This document shows, piece by piece, positions 9,689 through 20,054 of a stretch of DNA of 64,000 bases. The stretch's first letter is position 1, and every line of letters begins with the position of its first letter. The position numbers were made by a program, and so were the translations under genes. The stretch covers positions 124,001 to 188,000 of the forward strand of contig CAKOGP040001847.1 of the NCBI GenBank assembly GCA_933822405.4, read 5' to 3'. The notes beneath the pieces were generated by a model. The model did not search any database, had not been told where the DNA came from, and worked only from the letters and a program-made list of their open reading frames with translations. Source of the stretch: Cylindrotheca closterium (lineage: Eukaryota > Bacillariophyta > Bacillariophyceae > Bacillariales > Bacillariaceae).

Positions 9689-11845
9689 CTATCGACGCTT
9701 ACTCAATCCTGTTGGTGAGGGACTCGAACTGGAATTGCTTGGATCTTCAAAGACAAGAAAGGGATTCTCACTTCCCCCCACTTTGGCGAGACGGTCTACA
9801 TCCCTTTGTTGGTGCTGGTTGTAATTGGAAGTAGGAATGACTTTCTTGAATACTCGCTGCCTTGGTTGTCTTTGTTGTTGTTGTTGTTGCTGGTGGGGAC
9901 GGTGTTCGGTAGCAGCCTTTGCACGATCCAAGGCTTGCTGCCGTCGAGAGGAGGATGATCTTGGTTTGTGGCTGCTCTCACCCATCATCATATCTTCCGA
10001 GAAGGATTCCGAAGAGAATCGTCGAGGAGCTTGTTGCCGGCGGGAGGACGATCTTGGTTTGTGGTTACTCTCACCCATCATCATATCTTCCGAGAAGGAT
10101 TCCGAAGAAAATCGTCGAGCACTTTGACCAGGCACGGTTCTTCGTGAACGTGAATGGGAACGTGAGCGTGATCTGCTTCTCATTGACGCAGATGGAATTT
10201 CGTTTTCGGTTGGTGAGGATGAACTCTCGGGGCTACTCATCTCAGTAATCACTGGCATTCCATTTTGGTGCAAAGCTTTGGTGGGAGGGCGCAAATTGGA
10301 ATTGGAGTCCACGGAGCTAGCCTCTTTCATGTTTTCGGCATTTCCTCCTCTTGCTAGATCTGTTGGAGGTGTCGAACTCCATGTCGCGTAGTTGCTTCCT
10401 TCTGGCGCATTCAAGACCCGTTCTGATATTGGAGTCCCCTTCTTTTTCTTTCGAAGTTTATTCATGGCTCGATTGGCAAACTTTGTGGCGGGCTTGATCG
10501 TCATGTATCGAAGAGCTGACTCTGACTTGGGTTTCTTTGATCCAGTGTCCCCAAGCGCTCTGGACGAGTTCTTCGAAACCATCTCGTAGAGGGATGTTGC
10601 CAAGAAGGGCCGTTGCTTGGTTTCCAAAGAAGATTTTTGCTTCGCGGCATCCTGCTGCTCCAAATTCTCAGAATACCAAGAACCGTCATCCGATGTTGCT
10701 ACCGACGACGCAACTGCAACTGTATCAAAGTCTTCGCTCTTTTCCTCCAAGTCTCTGGTTTGCTGCTGTGAAATGTTATTGTTGAGTCTCCTGGAATGTA
10801 GTGATGAATCCTGTGATGCTGTGCCAACACTTTGTGTTGCCGACAAAGGAACTGCGTCGGCTGACACCTTGATTGCAACATTTTCAGAGCCAACAGTCTT
10901 GTTGAAAGCGTTCTGCGGTTTCGTATTGACTGGAGGGCCCGACTGTACTCGACGCGGTCGTGATTGTACCGATGAGTTGCTACTAGTAGTAGGAGCAATC
11001 ATGTTTTGAAGCTCTTGTTGCACCGATGCGCCTTCAGTGGAAGTTCGACGGTTGGCGTTGTTTCGTCGAGGTTTTGGTTTTAGAATTGGTCTTGGTTTAT
11101 CGCCCAACGCAGCCTTGACATATTCTCTGGTTGCTTTTCCGTAGAGAAGCGACTGGTAATACTTGTCCCCCTTGGTGATTCCAGCAGAAACTGAACTGGA
11201 AATATGGTCTTGCGCTTCATTTATCCACTTGGATCCAAGTCGATCGCACTCGTCAAAGTCCACAATATGCATATTTGCTTTTCGAATGGATGCAAGACAT
11301 GCCATCTTGCGCCATAGAAACGCAAGATCTGGATTGTCCTTGCCAAATGCCAGCTCTTCAATTCGTGCTGCCTTCTGATATTCCATTGCGGCGGCTCTTC
11401 GATCCCCAAACCGTCGCAAAATGTCCCCCTCGACCTCATATCTGGCTGAAATTACTATATCTTTCCGAATTGCGTCAGTGTCATTGTCTGAGAGGCCCCT
11501 TTCCAAGAGAAAGCCCTTGAAATCTCCGGCAATTCGACCGCTGCATTTACCGTACAGAAAGTATTCGATCCGAAAACTGGCACGAAACATCACTGCCGCC
11601 CTTGGATGATGCATATGAAAGTATAGCTTTCCCATAGAAGCATAGGTTTGTGCCGTTTCATAGGTATACTTTCCCAGTGCCGATTCTCGTTTGACAAGAG
11701 CTAGAATCAGACTATCCAAGAATGGTTGGCACTTTCTTGGATCCTTTGCGTCGCTCATTGCTATCGATTCTCCATATTCCTGGTGCTCCTTTGCTTTTTC
11801 AATCAATACAAAGGAATCATCGTTATTGTCCTCTGCGTCCTGCAT
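9689..11845 (-). CDS. TPR-like protein with a long disordered, SR-rich C-terminal half
   Basis: A protein of 718 residues from the ATG at 11845 (MQDAEDNNDD). The frame stays open for 21 codons upstream without another ATG, so a missed 5' exon is possible. Residues 1-270 are helical and look like tetratricopeptide repeats of the kinesin-light-chain kind: TYETAQTYASMGKLYFHMHH, then GDILRRFGDRRAAAMEYQKA and ARIEELAFGKDNPDLAFLWRK. Residues 270-718 are low-complexity and rich in Ser, Arg, Pro and Gln, with an RS-type patch (RSRSRSRSHSRSRR). Two tandem copies of a segment beginning RRFSSESFSEDMMMGES lie at about 9950-10115. Such tails are often phosphorylated, but no specific role can be assigned. 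A scaffold or adaptor is the best guess. Confidence 0.72.
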   Translation of the reverse strand: MQDAEDNNDDSFVLIEKAKEHQEYGESIAMSDAKDPRKCQPFLDSLILALVKRESALGKYTYETAQTYASMGKLYFHMHHPRAAVMFRASFRIEYFLYGKCSGRIAGDFKGFLLERGLSDNDTDAIRKDIVISARYEVEGDILRRFGDRRAAAMEYQKAARIEELAFGKDNPDLAFLWRKMACLASIRKANMHIVDFDECDRLGSKWINEAQDHISSSVSAGITKGDKYYQSLLYGKATREYVKAALGDKPRPILKPKPRRNNANRRTSTEGASVQQELQNMIAPTTSSNSSVQSRPRRVQSGPPVNTKPQNAFNKTVGSENVAIKVSADAVPLSATQSVGTASQDSSLHSRRLNNNISQQQTRDLEEKSEDFDTVAVASSVATSDDGSWYSENLEQQDAAKQKSSLETKQRPFLATSLYEMVSKNSSRALGDTGSKKPKSESALRYMTIKPATKFANRAMNKLRKKKKGTPISERVLNAPEGSNYATWSSTPPTDLARGGNAENMKEASSVDSNSNLRPPTKALHQNGMPVITEMSSPESSSSPTENEIPSASMRSRSRSRSHSRSRRTVPGQSARRFSSESFSEDMMMGESNHKPRSSSRRQQAPRRFSSESFSEDMMMGESSHKPRSSSSRRQQALDRAKAATEHRPHQQQQQQQRQPRQRVFKKVIPTSNYNQHQQRDVDRLAKVGGSENPFLVFEDPSNSSSSPSPTGLSKRR

Positions 11846-12211
11846 GGTGCAGTACCTGGAAGAGGCACCGTTATTTGTGGAAGTATCACATATATCAAAT
11901 TCGATCAATCAAAAGCTAATCGGAAAACTCTCTGGTTTGTGAGGCATTTGTTTCAACCCCAGCAAAAAAGTAGCAAACGACATGGCTGATTAAATGGAAA
12001 AAGGGCCCAACCAAAGATTAGCTCAACATTTAGGAGGCACAGTCATTCACGCGAGTCTTGCGACGATTTCTGCCCGACCACTTCGAATAACGACTATACG
12101 TCATCAGTCCTTTTGAATTTATTGGTCGAGAGGATCATGATGATGGGATGCGTTCATCGTCATTATTTTCACAAACTAAAAATGACTTTTTGTGGATGAT
12201 AAAATAGTACA
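11846..12211. promoter_or_regulatory. Divergent intergenic region
   Basis: About 365 bases between the starts of the TPR-like gene (leftward) and the methyltransferase-like gene (rightward). Both promoters should lie here. No named element is seen. Part of it may be coding if the TPR-like gene has an upstream exon. Confidence 0.4.
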
Positions 12212-13636
12212 ATGGGATTATTGCAACGTGACGATTCGTCCAGCGAGGAAATAGGCGATCAGTCTCTACCAACTTTTGTATTGAAACTCACAATGGACCG
12301 GTGTAAATTCTTTCCTGCAAAGCCATTAGGTATTTTAGGAGGCAGTATCGATGAGACCGAGTCGGAGCTTCTGTCACCAGGAGAAAGGTGCTTGATTGAT
12401 ATCAAGAAGGGGGTTCCATCGATGATAGAGCGTTGGGCTAACGATGCGGGTAATAGTAAAGCCACTGGTTGGGTGAAGCTTGTGGTACCAGTCTCCATTA
12501 CATGCAGGATTGTGGAAACTGACACCATCGAGAAGAGTCGAAATGTGGGAGCCAGTCTATTAAAAGGGACCGAATTGCTGGAGGTTTGCGAGCCTCCAAC
12601 CTATGAATTGAAACTGCTTTTGGATCAGGTTAAGTTTTATCCGCCCAAGCTGGCAGTCATGGACGGAACCGTCATGGAGGCTGAGGAATCATTCAACCAA
12701 AAGAACAACCTTCTGAATACGGGGGAGAAATGCTGGGTCCATTTGCGTTCGCGGGTATTAGCTCTCATGGAAACCTTACAAGGCGCGATTGAAACCAATG
12801 GAGAGAAAAAGAATAGCGCTACCGGGTGGCTTCGGTTTGCCAAGAGTCTTCCTGTCACCTGTAGCATCATGGTCATTCCAGGTGTGACGGAACGCAATCG
12901 AAAAGGCGCTCTGATGCTAGAATGTCAGGAAATCATTGACATTCAGATGCCCAACAGTGGTAAACCTACTATCTTACGCATTTCAGAGCGCAGCTTTCAG
13001 AGCAACCAGGATCTTCCCACTCTTGCACCTCGTCCCGAACGGCAACGGGTTTTCGCAAAATGGCTAGTTGCCACATATGGTGTCGAGATGCTCTCGAAAG
13101 GATCGGGTGTCTTGGACGTTGCAGGTGGAAAAGGAGAACTCAGTCAAGCGCTGTTTGACTTGGGTGTCAAGAAATCCGTCATTCTAGATCCCAATCCTCG
13201 GTGTGAAGGCGAAGTCACTTATGAAATTATCAAGGAACCACTCGACGGAGACGGATCTAGACTCACTGATCGCACCGATAGGGTAGGTGATTTGGTTCGC
13301 TCCTGTTCCATGATCGCTGGGATGCACCCGGATCAAGCGACAGAGGCCATTGTTGACACAAGTATGAGACTCGGCGTACCGTTTGCGATCCTTCCATGTT
13401 GTGTCATGCCAAAGTTGTTCCCAAATAGGAGGCAAAAGCGCCATGGCGACCCAGTTCGATCTTACGGGACCTTTTGCCAGTATTTGCTTGACAAGGCGCC
13501 AATGGGGGTCGATTTCCGAGTGGACCATCTCTACTTTCAAGGACGCAACAAAGTCATCTATGTAACGGAAATGAACCCGCGCTGTCAGTTTATTGAAAAG
13601 AAACGAAAGCTGGAGGAGAACTTGGGTGCTACTTGA
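12212..13636 (+). CDS. SAM methyltransferase-like protein with a duplicated N-terminal module
   Basis: A protein of 474 residues with no targeting signal. Residues 20-245 hold two copies of a module of about 110 residues: one runs from FVLKLTMDRCKFFPAK to ATGWVKLVVPVSITC, the other from YELKLLLDQVKFYPPK to ATGWLRFAKSLPVTC. Both contain GE(R/K)C followed by a basic stretch. Residues 280-460 look like a Rossmann methyltransferase: RQRVFAKWLVATYG, then VLDVAGGKGELSQALFDLG as the SAM-binding glycine loop, VILDPNPR, GMHPDQATEAIVD, and VPFAILPCCVMPKLFPNR. I recall this last part from uncharacterised plant and algal methyltransferase-fold proteins. The substrate is unknown. The N-terminal modules may bind substrate or a partner. 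Confidence 0.75.
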   Translation: MGLLQRDDSSSEEIGDQSLPTFVLKLTMDRCKFFPAKPLGILGGSIDETESELLSPGERCLIDIKKGVPSMIERWANDAGNSKATGWVKLVVPVSITCRIVETDTIEKSRNVGASLLKGTELLEVCEPPTYELKLLLDQVKFYPPKLAVMDGTVMEAEESFNQKNNLLNTGEKCWVHLRSRVLALMETLQGAIETNGEKKNSATGWLRFAKSLPVTCSIMVIPGVTERNRKGALMLECQEIIDIQMPNSGKPTILRISERSFQSNQDLPTLAPRPERQRVFAKWLVATYGVEMLSKGSGVLDVAGGKGELSQALFDLGVKKSVILDPNPRCEGEVTYEIIKEPLDGDGSRLTDRTDRVGDLVRSCSMIAGMHPDQATEAIVDTSMRLGVPFAILPCCVMPKLFPNRRQKRHGDPVRSYGTFCQYLLDKAPMGVDFRVDHLYFQGRNKVIYVTEMNPRCQFIEKKRKLEENLGAT

Positions 13637-14263
13637 GAGTAAATGCAACTCATATTGGTCGGATGTATCACTCGGCTCATACCTGCAGAATGCATGAATG
13701 TATACATATCATGCTTCGAAGACAAGAATGTCAATGAAAAAGGTGTGTCACACGCCAGAACAAGTTCCTCGGAAGGTACAGATGGAGCGACAAGCCTAAT
13801 GTATTCGGGAAGAAGCCTAGCACTTTTACCTACTGACGGTGCTAGCGGCAAGTCTAGTGCTGAGCATGTTTTTGCGAGGTAGAAACATATTCTTTTCTTA
13901 TCCCAACTGCTATTGAATAGACACTCAAGAAAGAAAATACGCCTACCCACGTGAATGAGGAGAAACTAACAATTTTTTCCAACTAATCATGGAATTCATT
14001 TCACGGCATATTTTCTGCTATCGAGTATGAGACATATGACTCTCCCGATTTCAAGATTGAGTATAGTCTTACCAATAGCGATCTATAGAAATCGCATAGG
14101 ATCGATGTATTGTATGGCATACTCACTGCTTGCTGTTCGAGGGCTAGAATACCATCATTCCAATATTGACGACGTATCCCCCGCTTCTCCGTTACTCCAA
14201 AGGATCATATCTTCGCAATATTTGATTTTGCAGCATCATCTCCGCACTCATTTTTATTTCACG
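13637..14263. other. Intergenic, no gene seen
   Basis: About 630 bases between two rightward genes. Short frames on both strands lack domains and show no coding-like composition. The part just before 14264 must hold the promoter of the next gene; I see no distinct element. Confidence 0.45.
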
Positions 14264-15207
14264 ATGCCAGTTTCAACAAGAGCATCGTTGACCTGGCTGA
14301 GCCGGAAGGCCATTGGCCATAATAAGCTTGTGTTTTGTCTTCGGCACAGCCAGTCCGGTTTCCGCTTTTCCTCCTCCGATAACCCCTTGACGCAAATTGA
14401 ATCTGCGATTGATTCATTGAATGACTTTTCGGCGCGATTGTTGTCATTAAGTGAACTTGTGGACAAGAAGCATGTCTGGATCAACGAAACGACTGGTCTG
14501 GTCGAAAATACAGCCTTAACCTTACCACAAGTTGTCCTACACAGCAGAGATTCCAATCTAAAGGAGTTTCAAAAGGGATCCGAAGCAAGGGCACTCGTCA
14601 TGGAAACTGCACTTGCAACGAACAGGGAACTGAGGAGTTTGGCTGTCGCATATGAGAGTCTGTCAAAGGACATGGAAGCTGGTAAGCGGTAGGATCGCTC
14701 GATTTTTTTTTGAAATGCGAAACTTGGAATCTCACTTGTTTTGATAATTCATTTGGCATGATGTCGTGATACCCTATCATAGCCACACAGATATGTCGAG
14801 AGACACCATGTGGCGGAGCCTCGTGGAAACTTGACTTGGAAGAACTGCAGAAAAATCCCACTAGAACAGTTTCGGAAACAACTGGTAATGAACATGTTTC
14901 TCTGGATGGGATGGACTCTCCCTGTGGTCAGTTGCAAAAGGCATCCATGGAATTTCTCAAAACGTCGCATACGACGAAACCTCAGGTGACCATGGCTTCT
15001 CGAGCGTTGTTGATCCTGCAGCTAGCAATGGATATGAACAAGCCACTTCGGCATGTCCGAGAACACGGAACCAAAGAAGACAATCAAAGGATACGGTATA
15101 CCTTCGAGAGTCAAGTTGTCCCAACACTGTGGCTTAGAAGTGAGGAAGAATATCAGCAGCTACTGGAAATCGAAAAGGAACTCGGGAGCACGTCTAAAAG
15201 CAAATGA
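14264..15207 (+). CDS. Unrecognised protein, possible mitochondrial presequence (two exons)
   Basis: A protein of 280 residues from exons 14264-14681 and 14783-15207. The intron (101 bp) starts GTAAGC and ends ATCATAG; this acceptor is the one that keeps the long downstream frame open (KDMEAATQICRETPCGG across the junction). The nearer CACAG acceptor would lead to a stop. The N-terminus MPVSTRASLTWLSRKAIG is basic, hydroxylated and lacks acids, as in mitochondrial presequences. The rest is mostly helical (IESAIDSLNDFSARLLSLSE; ASRALLILQLAMDM). I do not recognise a family. The open frame upstream of 14264 has no coding-like character, so the later ATG is preferred. Confidence 0.62.
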
Positions 15208-15464
15208 GATAAATGACGCCTCAATTCGAGTTTCTTGGGTTAACACTAATGCAAGCGTTGCAGATCGAAGGAGCTGCGCCCGACAGACTCCTATGGTGCC
15301 GACAGGGAGACAATCCTCCGTAATAAGGCTGCCTGCCCGCGCCGATGCTTAGATATTGTTGCTATCATCACAAGGAGAATCCTTCCGTATTCTTCAAGAC
15401 CAACTGCACCCTGCTGAACAAATAATACTAAGAAAAGACCCCCCTTAAAATTATAGTCGCATTG

Positions 15465-16847
15465 TTACTTCTTTGCTTCATTTACTTTACTTCGAAACTC
15501 ATTCGCTGTGGCCCCATGTATTGTCGTTTTATCTGAAGTGGCAACCATGTCCTTCCAATGGTCTTCATGAAACTTTCTAGTATTCTTCCCCACATAGCAG
15601 ATACGATGCGAATCCGCTCGTCGCACGTCGGTCAACGGCTTGGGCGGGTTATCCAGCCACTCTTGAACGGCAACCTTCACTTTGGCAGGGTCTAATAGTG
15701 CCTCAATCTCCGCCAATTCTATTTTGCATTTGTCCCATTCTTCCAGCTTCTGTTGTTCTTGTGGTTGGAGTGGTGTGTCACTAGCCTGTGTTCGGTCCCA
15801 AATCGCCTGACATCTCTTGATCTGCGTCTGCAACTTGGACCGTATTTTCTTTTGCTTATTGGTCAATAATCGTTGCTGACAAAGTTTGGTATACCACTCT
15901 TCCCGAATTTCTGCCTTTTCTTCCTCTGTAATGCCACCTACTAGTGTTGGGTCCATGATGAACAGTTGGTGCAGAATCAAAGCCGTCGCTACGCTCAGAT
16001 TCAACGAGTCTGCAAATCCTCGAAGCGGCAAATATACTCTCAAATCGGCTTGATCCAACATGTATTGAGAGCAACCCACCGCTTCCGTCCCCATGACCAA
16101 CGCAATTTTTTCTGGCATGGCAGGACTTGTCATGGTGAGACACTCGGCCTCTTGGGACAAGTCGGTCACCCACAATTTGTATCCCTGTCTTCGCAACTCC
16201 GTGACACAGTCCTCGGCAGACGTAAAATCTCGAACATCCAACCACTCCGTCGCATTCCTGGCAAACAAATGGTGCTTTCTTCTGGCTTCAATTTCTTCTG
16301 GAGTTCTTAAATGTTGTTTCTGCGACTGCACTCTGTTTGTTGGCAGGCCTTCCCCATCGCCGACTTCTGGTGGATCGATCATGTAGACAATTTGGATGCC
16401 CAAAGCTTCCGCAGTTCGAAGAATGGCACTGTAGTTGTGATCATTTGTACACCTCTCGACCACTAGAACCAAACGAGTTGTACGCCACTGAATTACTGCT
16501 TCAGCTTTTCGTAGCATTCGGTGATCCAAGTCAGGTTTGTCCATGATTTCCTCCTGCTCATCGTTTGCTTCGTGGTTAGTCGAAGCTCCGACTTTTGGTG
16601 GTTTTGGATCAGCTTTCTTTTCTGCGACCTTTGGAGTGTGTTTTAATAACTCCGCCTGCTCATCCTTTGCGTCGTCAATCAATGCTTCGACTTTTGGAGT
16701 TTTTGGATCAGATTTCTTCTTTGTGACCTTTGAAGGTTGCTTTGCAGTATTTTCGAAAGTCTCATTTCCCAGCCATACCAACGCCAAAGCGCTGGCAGCC
16801 CCCAATGAAAAGGGAAGTAACCAAGAAGTGCTGGACGATGAGATCAT
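15465..16847 (-). CDS. SpoU/TrmH-type (SPOUT) RNA 2'-O-ribose methyltransferase
   Basis: A protein of 460 residues using the ATG at 16847 (MISSSSTSWLLPF). The longer frame upstream is cysteine-rich and not coding-like. SPOUT enzymes transfer a methyl from SAM to a ribose 2'-OH in tRNA or rRNA. The three family motifs are present in order: NYSAILRTAEALGIQ (motif 1 with the catalytic Arg), EKIALVMGTEAVGCS (motif 2) and YLPLRGFADSLNLSVATALI (motif 3), together forming the knotted SAM site. The N-terminus has a hydrophobic stretch (LLPFSLGAASALALVWLG), suggesting organelle import or membrane attachment. It is followed by two imperfect copies of a Lys/Pro/Glu-rich linker around KVTKKKSDPKTPKVEA. 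The C-terminal 130 residues are helical and charged. Target RNA is unknown. Confidence 0.85.
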   Translation of the reverse strand: MISSSSTSWLLPFSLGAASALALVWLGNETFENTAKQPSKVTKKKSDPKTPKVEALIDDAKDEQAELLKHTPKVAEKKADPKPPKVGASTNHEANDEQEEIMDKPDLDHRMLRKAEAVIQWRTTRLVLVVERCTNDHNYSAILRTAEALGIQIVYMIDPPEVGDGEGLPTNRVQSQKQHLRTPEEIEARRKHHLFARNATEWLDVRDFTSAEDCVTELRRQGYKLWVTDLSQEAECLTMTSPAMPEKIALVMGTEAVGCSQYMLDQADLRVYLPLRGFADSLNLSVATALILHQLFIMDPTLVGGITEEEKAEIREEWYTKLCQQRLLTNKQKKIRSKLQTQIKRCQAIWDRTQASDTPLQPQEQQKLEEWDKCKIELAEIEALLDPAKVKVAVQEWLDNPPKPLTDVRRADSHRICYVGKNTRKFHEDHWKDMVATSDKTTIHGATANEFRSKVNEAKK

Positions 16848-17069
16848 TTCTCTATTTTTGTGATTATATTTTTTATACAGGTGAAATGTGATGTTAAACA
16901 GGTTCTGAGCTTGGGGAACTGAAATAGTCTCCAAGGTCCTGGAAAAGTTGAGTTTAGAGCAACTCCACAATACAATACTGTAGCAGAAACATAGTCTACA
17001 TCCGAAATCGTAGGTCATAATATAGGTATTAACCAAAGGTTCTGGATTGATTGGTTAACACTTACTTAG

Positions 17070-17591
17070 CTACTTGCTTGATTCTAGTTCTTGTCTGATA
17101 TTGCCGAGCTCTTCTTCGCTCACAAGCTCTTCGGGAGGAGCGATGCCCATTTCCTTCATGGCTTCTTCAATACCCTTCATTCGAATTTGCTCTTGGAGCT
17201 TTGAAGGTGGGCGTGCAGCTCTGATCTCACCGGGTCGGTCAACATACTCAATGACTGCCATGGGAGCATTGTCTCCAGCTCGTTTCTTGCTGAGTTTCAT
17301 GATTCGCGTGTATCCTCCCTCCCGAAGCTGGTATCGTGGACCCAAGACATCGAATAGTTTGCTAACTGTCCAATCCCCTCGGACAATCTTTGCTGCTTGT
17401 CGTCGGCTGTGCAAATCTTGAGCCTTGGCCAAGGTCACCATTTTGTCCGCCAGGTGACGGACTTCCTTCGCCTTGGCAACAGTGGTAACAATTCGCTCAT
17501 GTTCAATCAAGGAACTGACCATGTTTCGAAGCATACTCCATTTGTGAGCTGGCGTTCTATTGAGCTTTCGAAAGGCAATTCGTTTCTTCAT
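17070..17591 (-). CDS. MRPL17: Ribosomal protein bL17, probably mitochondrial
   Basis: A protein of 173 residues that matches bacterial-type L17 across its full length: RKLNRTPAHKWSMLRNMVSS at the N-terminus, then EHERIVTTVAKAKEVRHLADKMVTLAK, and GGYTRIMKLSKKRAGDNAPM and VIEYVD near the middle. L17 binds 23S-type rRNA near the exit tunnel of the large subunit. There is no long presequence; the protein starts close to the conserved fold, as many mitochondrial L17 proteins do. The absence of an ASAF-type signal argues against the plastid. The C-terminal 50 residues extend past the bacterial core. Confidence 0.88.
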   Translation of the reverse strand: MKKRIAFRKLNRTPAHKWSMLRNMVSSLIEHERIVTTVAKAKEVRHLADKMVTLAKAQDLHSRRQAAKIVRGDWTVSKLFDVLGPRYQLREGGYTRIMKLSKKRAGDNAPMAVIEYVDRPGEIRAARPPSKLQEQIRMKGIEEAMKEMGIAPPEELVSEEELGNIRQELESSK

Positions 17592-18105
17592 GGTATTTTT
17601 TGTATTTTTGTAGGATTACCACTCTGATGGAATGCTAGATTGATTGATAGGATGGCTTTTTTCGTTTCCTTATTTGAAAAGGTACAATCGAAAGGGATCA
17701 ATAGAATGCAACTAGTCTTTCTATCACTCTTTCTCCGATTCTTGTTGCAGCAGGATGATGATTATGTGATACGATCTGCGTGTGTTGTTGTTGCTGAGGT
17801 TGTTGATGTGCTACGACCGTCCATCGTCCGTTAAAACGTTTGGAAGGACCAAGAGTAAAGAAGGACAGACACTTTGTCTGTCTTAGGTCGTCTTGCTCGC
17901 CGTCAGTTGGTTGAGGAATCTAAAGCTAGCTATACAGTAGCACGATATTTGACGGCGTGTTGATAATGGAGCTCCACGTCTTCCCACAGCTGACAGGTGA
18001 AAATGCACATGAATGTGAATAGGTTTCGCTTTCTCAACATTACGCCTTCGAATATTTTATTGTAAATAATTCAAAAGTTAGCTTGACCATTCATTCAGCA
18101 AGGTA
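17592..18105. other. Intergenic, no gene seen
   Basis: About 510 bases between two leftward genes. It must contain the bL17 promoter on its left side. A stretch near 17760-17810 is rich in GTTGTTG-type sequence. I see no gene or named element. Confidence 0.45.
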
Positions 18106-19154
18106 CTACGTCCAAATGGGAGACCTGATTTCCCGCAACGCTTGGCTCGTTTTCTTTCTTGCTTCACGAAGAGTAAGAACGTAAAACTTGCCATTCCCTT
18201 GATCAAATTTGACGAATCTTCCCCCAGATTCCTGGATCTTTTGCACAATTTCCATGCTTAGATCCTTCTTGGAATCGTTGCAACTCATGACTCGGTACTT
18301 GTCCTTCATCTGTGCAATGAGTCGACGATAGTATTGATTCCCCGGATGACGATTCGATCTCCCTCCGCGACCACAAAGTACATCTAGCATATGGATCTTG
18401 TCAATGTATTCACGACGATGAGAGCTGCTCGCCTTTGCTTCTGGTTCTTCTTCTTCTTCCTGGTCTGCTTCCTGTGGACTAGTACTAGTACTAGTAGCAG
18501 TAGTACCACTAGACTTTGTTGTTGTTTCACCATCGTCGTCCCCCCCATTCGACTTGTTGTTCCTGTTGTAGCCGTAGCAGCAGGCTTTACTACTACTTCT
18601 GCTACCAGCAATACGTGCAGAAATGTCTGGTATCTTGCCATCCAAGATGGAAGGAGGCTTCTGATGTGGTATTCTTGATGATGGCAGAAGACCAGCACTG
18701 TGGAGGAGATGATGATGATTCTGATGATTCTGATCCTGATTCATCGCCGCCGTCGAACGAGTAATGATGGAAGCAGCAGCAGCAGGAGGAGGCTTATTTC
18801 TAGCAGTGTAGTAGGAGCGAGCAGGTGGGATAGGTAGGATAGAGTTCGAGAATGTGGCGGGAGGCCGTATCCTTTGAGGAGGTGCCACTGCTGGGTGAAT
18901 GGACGAGGAAGCATGATGATTCATTGCTATTGTCGGCATCATTATGGTAGTTTGTGCTGCTTGAGTGCTGGCCACTGATGATGATGTGTGGGGAGCTTGT
19001 TGATTTTGAATTATTGCCGTTGCTGTTGTAGGCCACCATTGTTGTTGAAGGCCATTGTATGTTCTTATTCTTACTCCTAGCTCGGAATCAGCAGCACCTT
19101 GTATTGGTGCCATTATTTGAAGAGGAGTGAGGACTTCTTGGTTAGTAGGACAAT

Positions 19155-19187
<33 letters not shown>

Positions 19188-19353
19188 TATGAGCAGAACT
19201 TAAGTTGCGAAGCTGTTGAATGCCTAGCATATTGGATGCCCGAACGTATGCCTCGAGGTACTGTTGCGAAGAAGAAGATGATGATGACGATGTTGGCTGC
19301 TGCGGGTGATGATGCCTTGTATTTTTCTGATGATTCTTCATAATTGCATTCAT
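18106..19353 (-). CDS. DUF6824 domain protein with low-complexity N-terminus
   Basis: A protein of 415 residues starting at the ATG at 19353. The last 110 residues form a DUF6824 domain: DVLCGRGGRSNRHPGNQYYR, then RLIAQMKDKY, SMEIVQKIQESGGRFVKFD and EARKKTSQALREI. This domain is expanded in diatoms and its biochemical role is unknown. The remaining 300 residues are low-complexity, with runs of Ser, His (HHHHHH near residue 65), Gln, Thr and Ala, and a Glu run just before the domain. That composition is common in nuclear regulatory proteins, so a transcriptional role is a reasonable but unproven guess. It is divergent from the MUS81 gene, 700 bases away. Confidence 0.8.
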
Positions 19354-20054
19354 CTCCTGCACATCACCTTTTGCTATATTATTCGTCCTCGCACCAGTCC
19401 TCGATGAAGACGATGATGATTCTCTCTTCCGTTCAACTCAAAATTGAGAAGGAGGCGTGTGATGTGTGAGATGTGTGTGTGAAGGATTCAGAGGTTGCGG
19501 ACAGGTACCTAGCATTAATAGGCACCACTTGAGAGATTACCGGTGTTCATTTGCGATGATTGGGAATGGAGCCGGATTTATGGAAAACAAGGTACGAAAA
19601 TTACGGCTCATTCTCTTCCATTGTGGAGATCATGGTGCCACGATCACCTGAATTAGGAACGCGGTACTCAGAAATCTGCTGTGTTCGTGGTGATCTCATA
19701 CCCTATATATATCGTATGAAAAGATCTCATATCATTAAATGTTTTTTGATCAAACGGACAAAATGACACAGTACTATGGGATCGCTTCGGGACCGCTATA
19801 CGTACCGGAGTACAGTTCCATTGGTACTAAATGATGAAATGGAACGTACCATTGATTGAAGGTATTTCGGCCTCTCGTATTATTTTGGGACCGCACCATC
19901 TTTTGCAAATCACCACGCCGTCATGATGCGCCAAAATTGTTGGAGGTGTACGACATATTTTAACGTGGCTTTTTCGTACCAGGAAAGACTGGATTGGTCG
20001 ATGTAGTCGAACAGGCGCATGCTTCAAAATTGAAAATTGAATTGCATTGAATGA
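19354..20054. promoter_or_regulatory. Divergent intergenic region
   Basis: About 700 bases between the starts of the DUF6824 gene (leftward) and MUS81 (rightward). It contains a small inverted repeat near 19815-19850 (GTTCCATT and AATGGAAC around a short spacer). I see no gene or well-defined promoter element. Confidence 0.45.

Noticed and set aside
13643..13882. Rightward frame of 79 codons and a leftward frame of 121 codons in the same spacer
   Set aside because: No domain, no targeting signal and no support from context.
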